DNA of 35,220 nt from Cupriavidus gilardii (GTDB lineage Bacteria > Pseudomonadota > Gammaproteobacteria > Burkholderiales > Burkholderiaceae): positions 1 through 35,220 of the forward strand of contig NZ_JABTYE010000035.1 in NCBI RefSeq assembly GCF_013314895.1, given 5' to 3'. Made by a program: the position numbers and the translations under genes. Below the pieces are notes generated by a model, which was not told the DNA's origin, ran no database searches, and saw nothing but the letters and a program-made list of their open reading frames with translations. This document shows positions 16,073 through 23,629 of this stretch, in pieces; position 1 is the first letter of the stretch; the number at the start of each line of letters is the position of its first letter.

Positions 16073-18082
16073 CTATGCCGCTTGCTCGGCGGGCGTTGCC
16101 GCGCCGGCCTGCGTCGCCTGTGCGGCTTGCACCGATCCCGCCGGCGGGAAGCGTCTGGCATCCACCAGCTTCAGCGTCGCGCTGACGCTGCCTTCGCGTC
16201 CGTCCTCGAACTTGACGCGCGTCTCGATGAACTGCTCCGACCGTCCGGCGTACAACGCCTCGATCAGCACCCCGTACTTCTCCGCGATGAAGCCGCGGCG
16301 GACCTTGCGCGTGCGGGTCAGTTCGTCGTCGTCCGGGTCGAGCTCCTTGTGCAGGATCAGGAAACGTGCGATCTGCGAGCCGGACAGGGCCGGATCCTTG
16401 GCCAGGTCGGCGTTGACCTGCTCCACGCATTCGGTGATCAGCTCGATCACCTGCGGCTGCGCGGCCAGGTCGATATAGCCCGCGTACGGCAGATGGCGCC
16501 GTTCGGCCCAGTTGCCGACCGCCTCGAAGTCGATGTTGACGAAGGCGCAGACGCGGTCGCGGCCGGTGCCGAAGGCCACCGCCTCCTTGATGTACGGGAA
16601 GAACTTGAGCTTGTTCTCGATGTACTTGGGCGCGAAGATCGAGCCGTCGACGAGCTTGCCGACGTCCTTGGCACGATCGATGATCTTCAGATGGCCGTCG
16701 GCGTCGATCACGCCGGCGTCGCCGGTCATGAAGTAGCCCTCGTCGTTGATCGCCTCGCGGGTCGCATCGTCGCGCTTGTAGTACGCCTTCAGCAAGCCGA
16801 CGCCGCGCACCAGCACCTCGCCGTTCTCGGCGATGCGGATCTCCATGCCGGGCGCGGCCGGGCCCACCGAATCGAACTTGACCTGGCCGTCCGGCTGCAG
16901 GCAGACATAGGCGCAGGTCTCGGTCTGACCGTAGAACTGCTTCAGGTTGATGCCGATCGAGCGATAGAAGCGGAACAGGTCCGGGCCGATCGCCTCGCCG
17001 GCGGTATAGGCCACGCGGATGCGGCTCATGCCCAGCACATTGCGCAGCGGACCGTAGACCAGCGATTCGCCGAGCGCGTAGCGCATCCGCTCGAGCAGCG
17101 GCACCGGACGGCGATCGAGGATGTCGGTGCCGCAGCGGCGCGCCACGGCCATGGCCCAGTCGAACAGCTTGCGCTTGACCCAGCCGGCGTCCTCCATGCG
17201 GATCATCACCTGGGTCAGCAGGCTTTCGTAGATGCGCGGCGGCGCGAAGTAATAGGTCGGCCCGATCTCGCGCAGATCGGTCATCACGGTCTCGCGCGAC
17301 TCGGGACAGTTGACGGTGAAGCCCGCCGCCAGCGCCTGCGCATACGAGAACAGGTTGTCGCCGACCCAGGCCATCGGCAGATACGACAGCACGTCGTCGC
17401 CCGGGCCGAGGCGGTCGAACTCGCAGCCGTGCATCGCCGCGCCGATCAGGCCGCGGTGCGAATGGCAGACGCCCTTGGGCTTGCCGGTGGTACCGGAGGT
17501 GTACAGGATGATCGCGGTATCGTCCGGATCGCCGGCGGCCACGGCCTCTTCGAAGAAGCCCGGATGCGCGCGGTCGTATTCGCGGCCGATCTCCTGCAGG
17601 CGTTCGTACGACATCAGCGACGGATGATCGTAATCGCGCAGCCCGCGCGGGTCTTCGTAGACCAGATGCCGCACCGCACCACCCTGCGCGGCCAGTTCGG
17701 CCTCGACCTCGAGCAGCTTGTCGACCTGCTCCTGGTCCTCGACCACCGCGAACGCGATTTCAGCGTCGCGCAGCACGTAGACCATCTCGCTGGCGATCGC
17801 GTCCTGGTACAGCGGCACCGGCACGCCGCCCAGCGCCTGCGCGGCCGTCATCGCCCAGTACAGCCGGGGACGGTTGTCGCCGATCACCGCCAGGTTCATG
17901 CCGCGGCAGAAGCCGAGCGCGGCCAGCCCGCACGCCAGCGCACGTACCTCTTGCGCCGCCTGCGACCAGCTGCTCGTCTGCCAGATACCGAGATCCTTCT
18001 CGCGATAGGCCGGATGATCCGGCCGCTGCTGCGCATGCGCCAGCAGCAGTCGCGGGAAGGTCGTTGCCGACCTGTCCTGCAT
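16073..18082 (-). CDS. Long-chain-type acyl-CoA synthetase (AMP-dependent)
   Basis: Adenylate-forming acyl-CoA synthetase of 669 residues that should activate a fatty or other carboxylic acid with ATP and CoA. The P-loop YTSGTTGKPKG is intact at 194-204, followed by YGQTETCAYVC and the hinge segment YFMTGDAGVIDADGHLKIIDRAKD, then FAPKYIENKLKFFPYIKEAVAFG. These match the FadD15-like/long-chain group. ATG 18082 has AGGAGA 7 bases upstream. It is the first gene of the operon with the liv transporter and the PaaK-like ligase, and is divergent from the Crp/Fnr-type regulator. A short Ala/Gln-rich tail ends the protein. Confidence 0.92.
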   Translation of the reverse strand: MQDRSATTFPRLLLAHAQQRPDHPAYREKDLGIWQTSSWSQAAQEVRALACGLAALGFCRGMNLAVIGDNRPRLYWAMTAAQALGGVPVPLYQDAIASEMVYVLRDAEIAFAVVEDQEQVDKLLEVEAELAAQGGAVRHLVYEDPRGLRDYDHPSLMSYERLQEIGREYDRAHPGFFEEAVAAGDPDDTAIILYTSGTTGKPKGVCHSHRGLIGAAMHGCEFDRLGPGDDVLSYLPMAWVGDNLFSYAQALAAGFTVNCPESRETVMTDLREIGPTYYFAPPRIYESLLTQVMIRMEDAGWVKRKLFDWAMAVARRCGTDILDRRPVPLLERMRYALGESLVYGPLRNVLGMSRIRVAYTAGEAIGPDLFRFYRSIGINLKQFYGQTETCAYVCLQPDGQVKFDSVGPAAPGMEIRIAENGEVLVRGVGLLKAYYKRDDATREAINDEGYFMTGDAGVIDADGHLKIIDRAKDVGKLVDGSIFAPKYIENKLKFFPYIKEAVAFGTGRDRVCAFVNIDFEAVGNWAERRHLPYAGYIDLAAQPQVIELITECVEQVNADLAKDPALSGSQIARFLILHKELDPDDDELTRTRKVRRGFIAEKYGVLIEALYAGRSEQFIETRVKFEDGREGSVSATLKLVDARRFPPAGSVQAAQATQAGAATPAEQAA

Positions 18083-18142
18083 CGCTGTCTCCTGTCCCTC
18101 CGGCGGGTGGGTTCCCGCCGGTGCCAAGCGCCGGTGCCGATC

Positions 18143-18148
18143 GTTATA
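18143..18148 (-). promoter_or_regulatory. Candidate -10 box of the ligase-liv operon
   Basis: On the minus strand the bases read TATAAC, 61 bases before the acyl-CoA synthetase start. No good -35 box lies at 16-18 bases, which would suit a promoter that needs an activator. Function is inferred. Confidence 0.35.
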
Positions 18149-18265
18149 CTTGCCCCTGGTCGCTCGACGGCCAGGGGCCGCGCCGCGCCAGGGATATCGT
18201 GGCCGCGCCATTGCGCGCGGGTCGGTCCGTGGTGAACGTAAGATAGCCGATGCCCCTCCCCCCGG

Positions 18266-18283
18266 TTGTCACGTCGGTGACAA
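18266..18283. promoter_or_regulatory. 18-bp perfect dyad, likely Crp/Fnr-family operator
   Basis: TTGTCACGTCGGTGACAA has 7-base perfect arms and a 4-base spacer. It sits 57 bases before the Crp/Fnr-type gene and within the divergent region shared with the ligase-liv operon. Crp/Fnr proteins bind dyads of about this size; the half-site differs from both E. coli CRP (TGTGA) and FNR (TTGAT). I infer a binding site for the adjacent regulator. Confidence 0.55.
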
Positions 18284-18340
18284 TTCCGGGTTAATCCCTA
18301 GCGGAGTCCATATCGGATTCCCTGCCGGAGTCTCGCAGGC

Positions 18341-19009
18341 ATGCTCAACGACTTTCTGGACCGGTGCATCTGGGCCGCCGACCTCAGCGACGACCAGCGC
18401 CAGCGGGTGCGGCAGGCCATGTTCGTGCGCGAATTCAACCCCGGCGATTACGTCTGCCACAAGGGCGAGATGGCCGAGCACTGGCTGGGCGTGCTGGAGG
18501 GGATCGTCAAGATCACCACGGTGTCGCCGTCGGGCAAGTCGGTGACCTTCACCGGCGTGCCGACCGGCGGATGGTTCGGCGAAGGGGCCGCACTGAAGCA
18601 GGAGATCCGCAAGTACGACGTGATGGCGCTGCGCCATTCGCGCATTGCGTTCCTGCCGCGCGAAACCTTTCAATGGCTGCTCGATACCAGCCTGCCCTTC
18701 ACGCGCTTTCTGCTGACCCAGTTGAACGAGCGGCTCGGCCAGTTCATCGCCGCGGTCGAATACGAGCGGCTGCTCGATATCGATTCGCGCGTTGCGCGGG
18801 CGGTGTCGTCGCTGTTCAACGAACACCTTTATCCGGGCATCGGCACCAAGCTGGAAATTTCGCAGGAGGAGATCGGACTGCTGGCCGGCATTTCGCGGCA
18901 GCGGGCAAACCAGGCCCTGAAGGTGCTCGAACAGCAGGGCCTGGTTCGGGTCGACTATGGCGAGATCGAGGTGCTCGATCTCGAGGGGTTGCGTCAGTAC
19001 GGTGAATGA
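18341..19009 (+). CDS. Crp/Fnr-family transcriptional regulator
   Basis: DNA-binding regulator of 222 residues. The N-terminal cyclic-nucleotide-binding-like beta-roll covers roughly 20-110 (FNPGDYVCHKGEMAEHWLGVLEG, then GGWFGEGAALKQEIRKYDVMAL), a dimerisation helix follows, and a Crp-type helix-turn-helix lies at about 170-205 (EISQEEIGLLAGISRQRANQALKVLEQQG). The N-terminal cysteine cluster of FNR is absent. In the ligand pocket the usual Arg-Ser/Thr or Arg-Ala is Arg90-Lys91, so cAMP binding is uncertain. It is divergent from the ligase-liv operon with a dyad between, suggesting control of that operon and of itself. Its stop is only 4 bases from the convergent unknown gene. Confidence 0.9.
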   Translation: MLNDFLDRCIWAADLSDDQRQRVRQAMFVREFNPGDYVCHKGEMAEHWLGVLEGIVKITTVSPSGKSVTFTGVPTGGWFGEGAALKQEIRKYDVMALRHSRIAFLPRETFQWLLDTSLPFTRFLLTQLNERLGQFIAAVEYERLLDIDSRVARAVSSLFNEHLYPGIGTKLEISQEEIGLLAGISRQRANQALKVLEQQGLVRVDYGEIEVLDLEGLRQYGE

Positions 19010-19013
19010 GGCA

Positions 19014-21551
19014 TCAGGCGTTGGCGGGCGCCTTGTCCTCTGCGGCTACCTCGTTATTGGCCGCCACCGAACTGTCGGCCGGCACCCGGCTCTCGGCCGG
19101 TTCCGGCTTCTCGGCTGACACCGGCGTCTCTGCCAACACTGGCTTCTCGACCGGCACCGGCTTCTCGGCTGACACCGGCTTCTCTGCCAACACTGGCTTC
19201 TCGGCTGACACCGGCTTCTCGGCCGGCTCCGGCTTCTCGGCCGGCTCCGGCTTCTCGGCCGACACCGGCTTCTCGGTTGCCCCCTGTTTTTCGGCCGGTA
19301 CCTTGTTGACGGACGGCGCCTTCACTTCGGTGCGCGGCGTCGCGGACGGCTGCACCGTGGAAGACGCGGAGGAAGAAGCGCCCGACGGCGGAACGTTCAA
19401 GGACGGGGGAGCGGACGGCTGCGTCGTCGAGGTCTGGGGCGCCACGGACGGATTCGGGTTCGGGTTCCGGCTCGGCTGCGGCTCCTGCTTTTCCTTGCCC
19501 TTTTCCTTACCGTTCTCCTTCCCCTTCTCCTTCCCCTTTTCGCTGTCCTTTTTGTTGCCTTCGTCCACCGGATGCCACTGCGGCGGCTCGACGCTTTCCG
19601 TGCGCCCTGCGGACGTAACAAACTGCATCACGGATTTGAACTTGCCGTCGCTGTAGAGGGTGACCGGCTTGTTGCAGTCAGACTCCGTCACGTTGGCGAT
19701 CGAGCCCATCGCGTACAGCAGATCCTGCCTGAGCACGTATGCCGCGGCTTGACGCTCCGACACCGGATGCTCCGCGACCATGCCGGCACGCGGCCCGACT
19801 TCTGCGGGCACGATGACCCGATCGGCAGCGACACCGGTCTCCGCTGGTATGACATGGTCGGCTTGAGCCGCCTCGCCAGCCCAGCGATGGAGGTAGCCGA
19901 GCGTCGTACTGCCGATCCGCACGCTGGCCATCAGCGTCAGCAACAGCTGCTTTGCGTTCTCTCTTTCGACGCCCCCCGTGCGGCCTTCATCGAACTCGAA
20001 GCCCCTGCCAAAAGCTTCCATGCCCTGATCGAGAAGCGGCCGGATTTCGCTCTCGTAGAACCGCCCCAGCGATCTGTCGAATACCGTTCGATGCAGCGCC
20101 CTGGCATCGCTTTCGACGTCCTTTGGCACCTTGGCCAGCTTGATGGTTTTCCAGGCCCATGCCGCCATGTCGGCCCGGCCCAACGGCACGAAGCGCAAGG
20201 CCTCGCCGTCCTCTCTCGACGCGACCGCCAGCACCTCCACGCCAGCCTCTTCGCCGGACAGGCGCTCCAGCCAGTCCGGCTTGCGGGTGTATTGCACCAG
20301 TCGCACGCGCTCAGGCAAGGCGCTGCCAACTGCGTGCTCGTTGTGCAAGGCCATGGCTGCGCCCGGGTCGACGCCGCGCTCCCGCACGACCTGCGTGACG
20401 AACGCGGCGAGCCGCCTTTCGGCCAGGAAGGCCCTGGCTTTCTGCCCGATGGTCTCCATCAGCTTCTCGCGTACATCCAGCGCCGTGGACACCACCGTGT
20501 CGGCCTTGTCGCGGCACGCGCCATCGAGGATTGCCTGGAAGCGCTGTTGCGCGGTCGCGCGGCACGACACCATGGTTTCGTCGACTGCCCGGGCAATGGC
20601 TCGCCGCGTCGCGCGATTCGGCTCCAGCGTGCGATCGGCCTTGATCTTCCCGCTCAGCAGCGGCAAGACATCGTTGTCGCGGTTTTCCTCAACGATGTGG
20701 CGAGCCGCCTTCTCCAGCAGCAGAGGCGCTTCGTCTTCGATGGTTGCGACCATGAACCGGCCCATCAATTCCGCCATGTTCCGATAGTCGCAGTCCTCTC
20801 TGTCGCCCTTGGCGATGCCCAGCAACCGCTCCATGTCCCGGCCAACACGCTCCGCCCCGCCCTGCGTGCCACCAGGCCGAGCCTGAAGGCGAAACTCGAT
20901 GGCGTCACTGCCGCTCTTGAACGACAGGATCAGAATGCCGTCCTCGATTCTGCTCTTGCCGCGGTCGATATGGTCCAGGCTTACCGGACCGCCGTCGGGA
21001 CAGCGCATCCACGCATCGATTTCGCCGGGATTGAGCGGTACCAGCGTTTCCAGGCAGCGTTCCGTTATCGGGCGCCGATTCGCCGACGCCGCGTTGCCGC
21101 GGGGTGTAGACGGACCGGGGCGGGCTTCGGCGTTCTGGACGTCCGCATCGGGCCAGAGTTGCTTGACGATGCGCTGGGCGTCCGGGCGCATGACCGCTAC
21201 CATGGCGGTCTTGATCGTGGCTTCGCTGCGCAGTGCCCGCTCCATGGTCCGCGTGCTGCACCGGAAGAACAGCGCATCCATCAGTCCCACCATGCGCATG
21301 TGCAGCCACGACTTGCCGTCCTCGACCTCGCGTTTGATGCACAGCTTTTGAGTCTTGCCCCGGGTCGCCAGCGTCAGCCTGAACGTCTCCTTGCCGACCT
21401 TGAACGTGCCGCTCGGCTCTGCCGACGAGGGGCCGTCCCCCACCCGCGCATCCCGCAGGACGCGCTTCACGAAGTCCCCCGGATTGCATTGCACGTCCCT
21501 GTAGTAGTGCGCGTAATTCGTCTTCTCCACCGTTCCCGTAAACGTCGCCAT
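19014..21551 (-). CDS. Unknown 845-residue protein, paralogue of the 915-residue neighbour; candidate secreted effector
   Basis: I do not recognise a known family. Residues 48-137 and 189-290 align by eye with residues 31-120 and 149-250 of the protein encoded at 23630-26377; shared landmarks are G-x-F, KR-x(5)-G-x-SWL, R-x-D-x-x-R, PD, and (V/I)(S/A)LD(H/R)(I/L)DR followed by E-x-EAP. Weaker collinear similarity continues to about residue 555. No signal peptide or membrane segment is seen. The C-terminal third is disordered: a lysine/glutamate run (GKEKGKENGKEKGKEK, 672-687), a Pro/Ser-rich stretch, then fifteen 6-residue units of the form AEKPxx (753-842) ending at ANA. ATG 21551 has GAGGA 9 bases upstream. 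It is convergent with the Crp/Fnr gene across 4 bases. Its place beside an LRR-NEL ligase suggests a host-interaction role (inference). Confidence 0.8.
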   Translation of the reverse strand: MATFTGTVEKTNYAHYYRDVQCNPGDFVKRVLRDARVGDGPSSAEPSGTFKVGKETFRLTLATRGKTQKLCIKREVEDGKSWLHMRMVGLMDALFFRCSTRTMERALRSEATIKTAMVAVMRPDAQRIVKQLWPDADVQNAEARPGPSTPRGNAASANRRPITERCLETLVPLNPGEIDAWMRCPDGGPVSLDHIDRGKSRIEDGILILSFKSGSDAIEFRLQARPGGTQGGAERVGRDMERLLGIAKGDREDCDYRNMAELMGRFMVATIEDEAPLLLEKAARHIVEENRDNDVLPLLSGKIKADRTLEPNRATRRAIARAVDETMVSCRATAQQRFQAILDGACRDKADTVVSTALDVREKLMETIGQKARAFLAERRLAAFVTQVVRERGVDPGAAMALHNEHAVGSALPERVRLVQYTRKPDWLERLSGEEAGVEVLAVASREDGEALRFVPLGRADMAAWAWKTIKLAKVPKDVESDARALHRTVFDRSLGRFYESEIRPLLDQGMEAFGRGFEFDEGRTGGVERENAKQLLLTLMASVRIGSTTLGYLHRWAGEAAQADHVIPAETGVAADRVIVPAEVGPRAGMVAEHPVSERQAAAYVLRQDLLYAMGSIANVTESDCNKPVTLYSDGKFKSVMQFVTSAGRTESVEPPQWHPVDEGNKKDSEKGKEKGKENGKEKGKEKQEPQPSRNPNPNPSVAPQTSTTQPSAPPSLNVPPSGASSSASSTVQPSATPRTEVKAPSVNKVPAEKQGATEKPVSAEKPEPAEKPEPAEKPVSAEKPVLAEKPVSAEKPVPVEKPVLAETPVSAEKPEPAESRVPADSSVAANNEVAAEDKAPANA
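19026..19295 (-). repeat. In-frame 18-bp tandem repeat, about 15 units
   Basis: The 270 bases encode fifteen consecutive hexapeptides of the pattern AEKP(V/E)(S/P/L), most regular in the middle (residues 759-818) and degenerate at both ends (AEKQGA, AESRVP, ADSSVA, ANNEVA, AEDKAP). Every unit is 18 bases, so gain or loss of units would keep the frame. The pattern resembles extended Pro/Lys/Glu spacer segments. Confidence 0.9.
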
Positions 21552-21643
21552 GACTTTCGATCCTCATAGGGTGAGCGAGGCGGTCATCGTACGGATTGAG
21601 ACAGAGCCACTTTTCGGAAAGCGCACGATTCTTCCGCCGCCGC

Positions 21644-23473
21644 TCACGCGTCCAACGCGCGGGCCATGGCTTGCGCCGTCGCAAGGCGCTGCGGTGCGGC
21701 GCCCGGCGGATTGCCCGCAGGGACGCCAAGACGATATGCCCGGTATGCTTCCCGACATAACAGTCGGAACGTCATTTCGTAATGGCGCGGCAAGCTCGCC
21801 GCGATCTCGTCGAACAGTTCCGCGGGAAGCTGGCCGTCTTGGACAAGCCGTTCCGCGTTGTCCAGCGTGTCCTGCAGCAGACCGTTGAGCCGCTCGAGTT
21901 GACCGGCACGCAGCCGGCGAGCCTGCTGCTGCCACGGCGCCCATTCGGCCATGAAGGTATCCAGGGACTTGAAGTCGTGCGCCGATTCGAGTCGCAACAC
22001 GTCGTTGCGGACGGCGGCGAGCTCCTCTTCGGAAAGCTGCGCCGCTTCCCATTGATGCTCGGTGATGGGGCGCGTCTCGCCGGGCAGCGCCAGTTCGGCG
22101 GTCAGCAGCATTCGGCAGACCGCCAGCCGGTCGAACGGCACCGCCCGCGCAGGCATTTGCCGCAGCACCACTTGCCGCAACAGGTCCAGGCGGAACAGGC
22201 CCCGCCCGAGCGCCGCCACGGTATCGACCGCATCGCCCTGCTGCCGCACCAGCATGGCTTCGACGACGGCGACCTCGGCGTCGTCCAGCGCGTGCAGCAA
22301 CGCGTTGCCGCAATCGTCCATCGCGGCTCGTATGGCGGCGCTACAGGCCTCGTACAGGCCAGCATCCCGAGCCAGGCCGTATTCCAGCAGCTCCAGCCGA
22401 TGCGCCATGATGGCATCCCCGCGCCGCGCCAGTCCGCGGGCCGAAGCCAGGCGTCGACCGATCTCGGCGATCAGCTCGCGCAATGCGGTCGACTGTCGGG
22501 GCGCCAATGCCGAGCTGCCGGACGGATCCTGTCCGATCACGATCTGCGGCGCGTCGTACAGCAGCGCCGCGATCCTGCCATGCTGAGAGCGGCCAGCGGC
22601 GGGCATGCTTGTGCGCAGATGGAGGCTGCGCGCATTGGCATTGCGCTGATGGTGGATCGGCGCCGAGGGGCCATGCTGCGTGACCAGGTCGATCGACACG
22701 AGCGACCATTCGTCGAACGGATTGCCGCGTGCGAACGTCTCGTAGCGATGGCCGCCGAAGCCGAAGTTCGCTGGCAGCGACGCAATGCCGTTGTCCTCTA
22801 TCCATAGGAATGCGAGGTGCGGCAAGTCCGCGACGAAGTGCGGCCACGAGGTCAGACGGTTGTGGCTGACCGACAGCACGCGCAGTTGCGTCAATCCACC
22901 GATCCATCGCGGAAGATCGCACAACACGTTGCGCTCGAGCCCAAGCACGCGCAGCTGTTTCAGATGGGCGATCGTTGGCGGCACGGCATCGAAGCGGTTG
23001 CCGCCGAGTCGAAGCGTTTGCAACTGCCGCAGCGCGCCGATTGCCGCCGGCAGGCTCGACAGCCCGAGGTCGCGCAAATCCAGTTCCGTGCTCTGCCGAT
23101 CATCACAGGCCAGCATCCGTTCGACAGCCAGCGCGCGCTGCTCGCTCGGCCCCGTCGCCCGCCATTTCTCCAGTTCGCGGTGCAGGCACTGCCGTAGCGC
23201 CTGCCGGTTGCGGTTCAGCGCCCTGGTCATCCGCTGCGCATGCGAGGCCAGGCTTCCCTCGGCGAGCCGGCACTGGAACAGTTCGCGAATCGATTCGGCA
23301 TGGCCGACCCGCACCACCACGGGCCCCGACTCACCATAGGACAGCCGATAGCACCTACCCTTCACGGAGAACTGGCCGGCCACGGCATAAATCTGTTCCG
23401 CGCCCTCCTGCGTGCCCATGGCGTGCACGAAGGCGTCGACGGAAGCGAAGGCGGGTTGTTGCTGAATCGTCAT
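21644..23473 (-). CDS. LRR-NEL protein, IpaH/SspH/NopM-type E3 ubiquitin ligase-like effector
   Basis: Predicted 609-residue effector of the bacterial NEL ubiquitin-ligase class. An N-terminal region (about 30-100) precedes a family-type cap, LEKWRATGPSEQRALAVERMLAC (101-123). Four to five LRRs follow at 129-235, of the form LPxxIGxLxxLxxLxLxxNxL. The C-terminal NEL domain (about 325-585) matches SspH2/IpaH at several points: LGRGLFRLDLLRQV (422-435) versus LGREMFRLEIL, and FMAEWAPWQQQARR (507-520) versus FSLWGPWHAVLKR. The predicted catalytic cysteine is Cys388, 39 residues before the FRL motif (40 in SspH2), but the motif is C-G-N instead of C-x-D. The start at 23473 has GGGAGG 5 bases upstream; the frame extends to 23617 without a ribosome site. 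No secretion genes are nearby. I am sure of the LRR-NEL architecture, not of enzymatic activity. Confidence 0.88.
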   Translation of the reverse strand: MTIQQQPAFASVDAFVHAMGTQEGAEQIYAVAGQFSVKGRCYRLSYGESGPVVVRVGHAESIRELFQCRLAEGSLASHAQRMTRALNRNRQALRQCLHRELEKWRATGPSEQRALAVERMLACDDRQSTELDLRDLGLSSLPAAIGALRQLQTLRLGGNRFDAVPPTIAHLKQLRVLGLERNVLCDLPRWIGGLTQLRVLSVSHNRLTSWPHFVADLPHLAFLWIEDNGIASLPANFGFGGHRYETFARGNPFDEWSLVSIDLVTQHGPSAPIHHQRNANARSLHLRTSMPAAGRSQHGRIAALLYDAPQIVIGQDPSGSSALAPRQSTALRELIAEIGRRLASARGLARRGDAIMAHRLELLEYGLARDAGLYEACSAAIRAAMDDCGNALLHALDDAEVAVVEAMLVRQQGDAVDTVAALGRGLFRLDLLRQVVLRQMPARAVPFDRLAVCRMLLTAELALPGETRPITEHQWEAAQLSEEELAAVRNDVLRLESAHDFKSLDTFMAEWAPWQQQARRLRAGQLERLNGLLQDTLDNAERLVQDGQLPAELFDEIAASLPRHYEMTFRLLCREAYRAYRLGVPAGNPPGAAPQRLATAQAMARALDA

Positions 23474-23530
23474 GGAACCTCCCGAAGGAACACATCGAAG
23501 GGTGTTCGCGACTTCAGCGGAAAGACGGGT

Positions 23531-23560
23531 GGCGGGACAGCGGAGGCGGCGGGACAGCGG
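23531..23560. repeat. Short direct repeat upstream of the LRR-NEL gene
   Basis: GGCGGGACAGCGG occurs at 23531-23543 and again at 23548-23560, period 17. It lies in the 156-base gap between the 915-residue gene and the LRR-NEL gene, 58 bases before the latter's start. It could be a regulator-binding site or chance in GC-rich DNA. Confidence 0.4.
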
Positions 23561-23629
23561 GACGCCAGTCGGCCGAAGCCGGATACGCCGCCGCGTCAGG
23601 CGCTTCGTCGCGGCCAAACAGCATCCAGG

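Noticed and set aside
15716..18235. 839-codon plus-strand frame opposite the acyl-CoA synthetase
   Set aside because: Antisense to an intact adenylation enzyme; no ribosome site or recognisable domain.
23474..23617. 48-residue N-terminal extension of the LRR-NEL protein
   Set aside because: Arg-rich, no ribosome site at its start, and a strong GGGAGG precedes the internal ATG at 23473.
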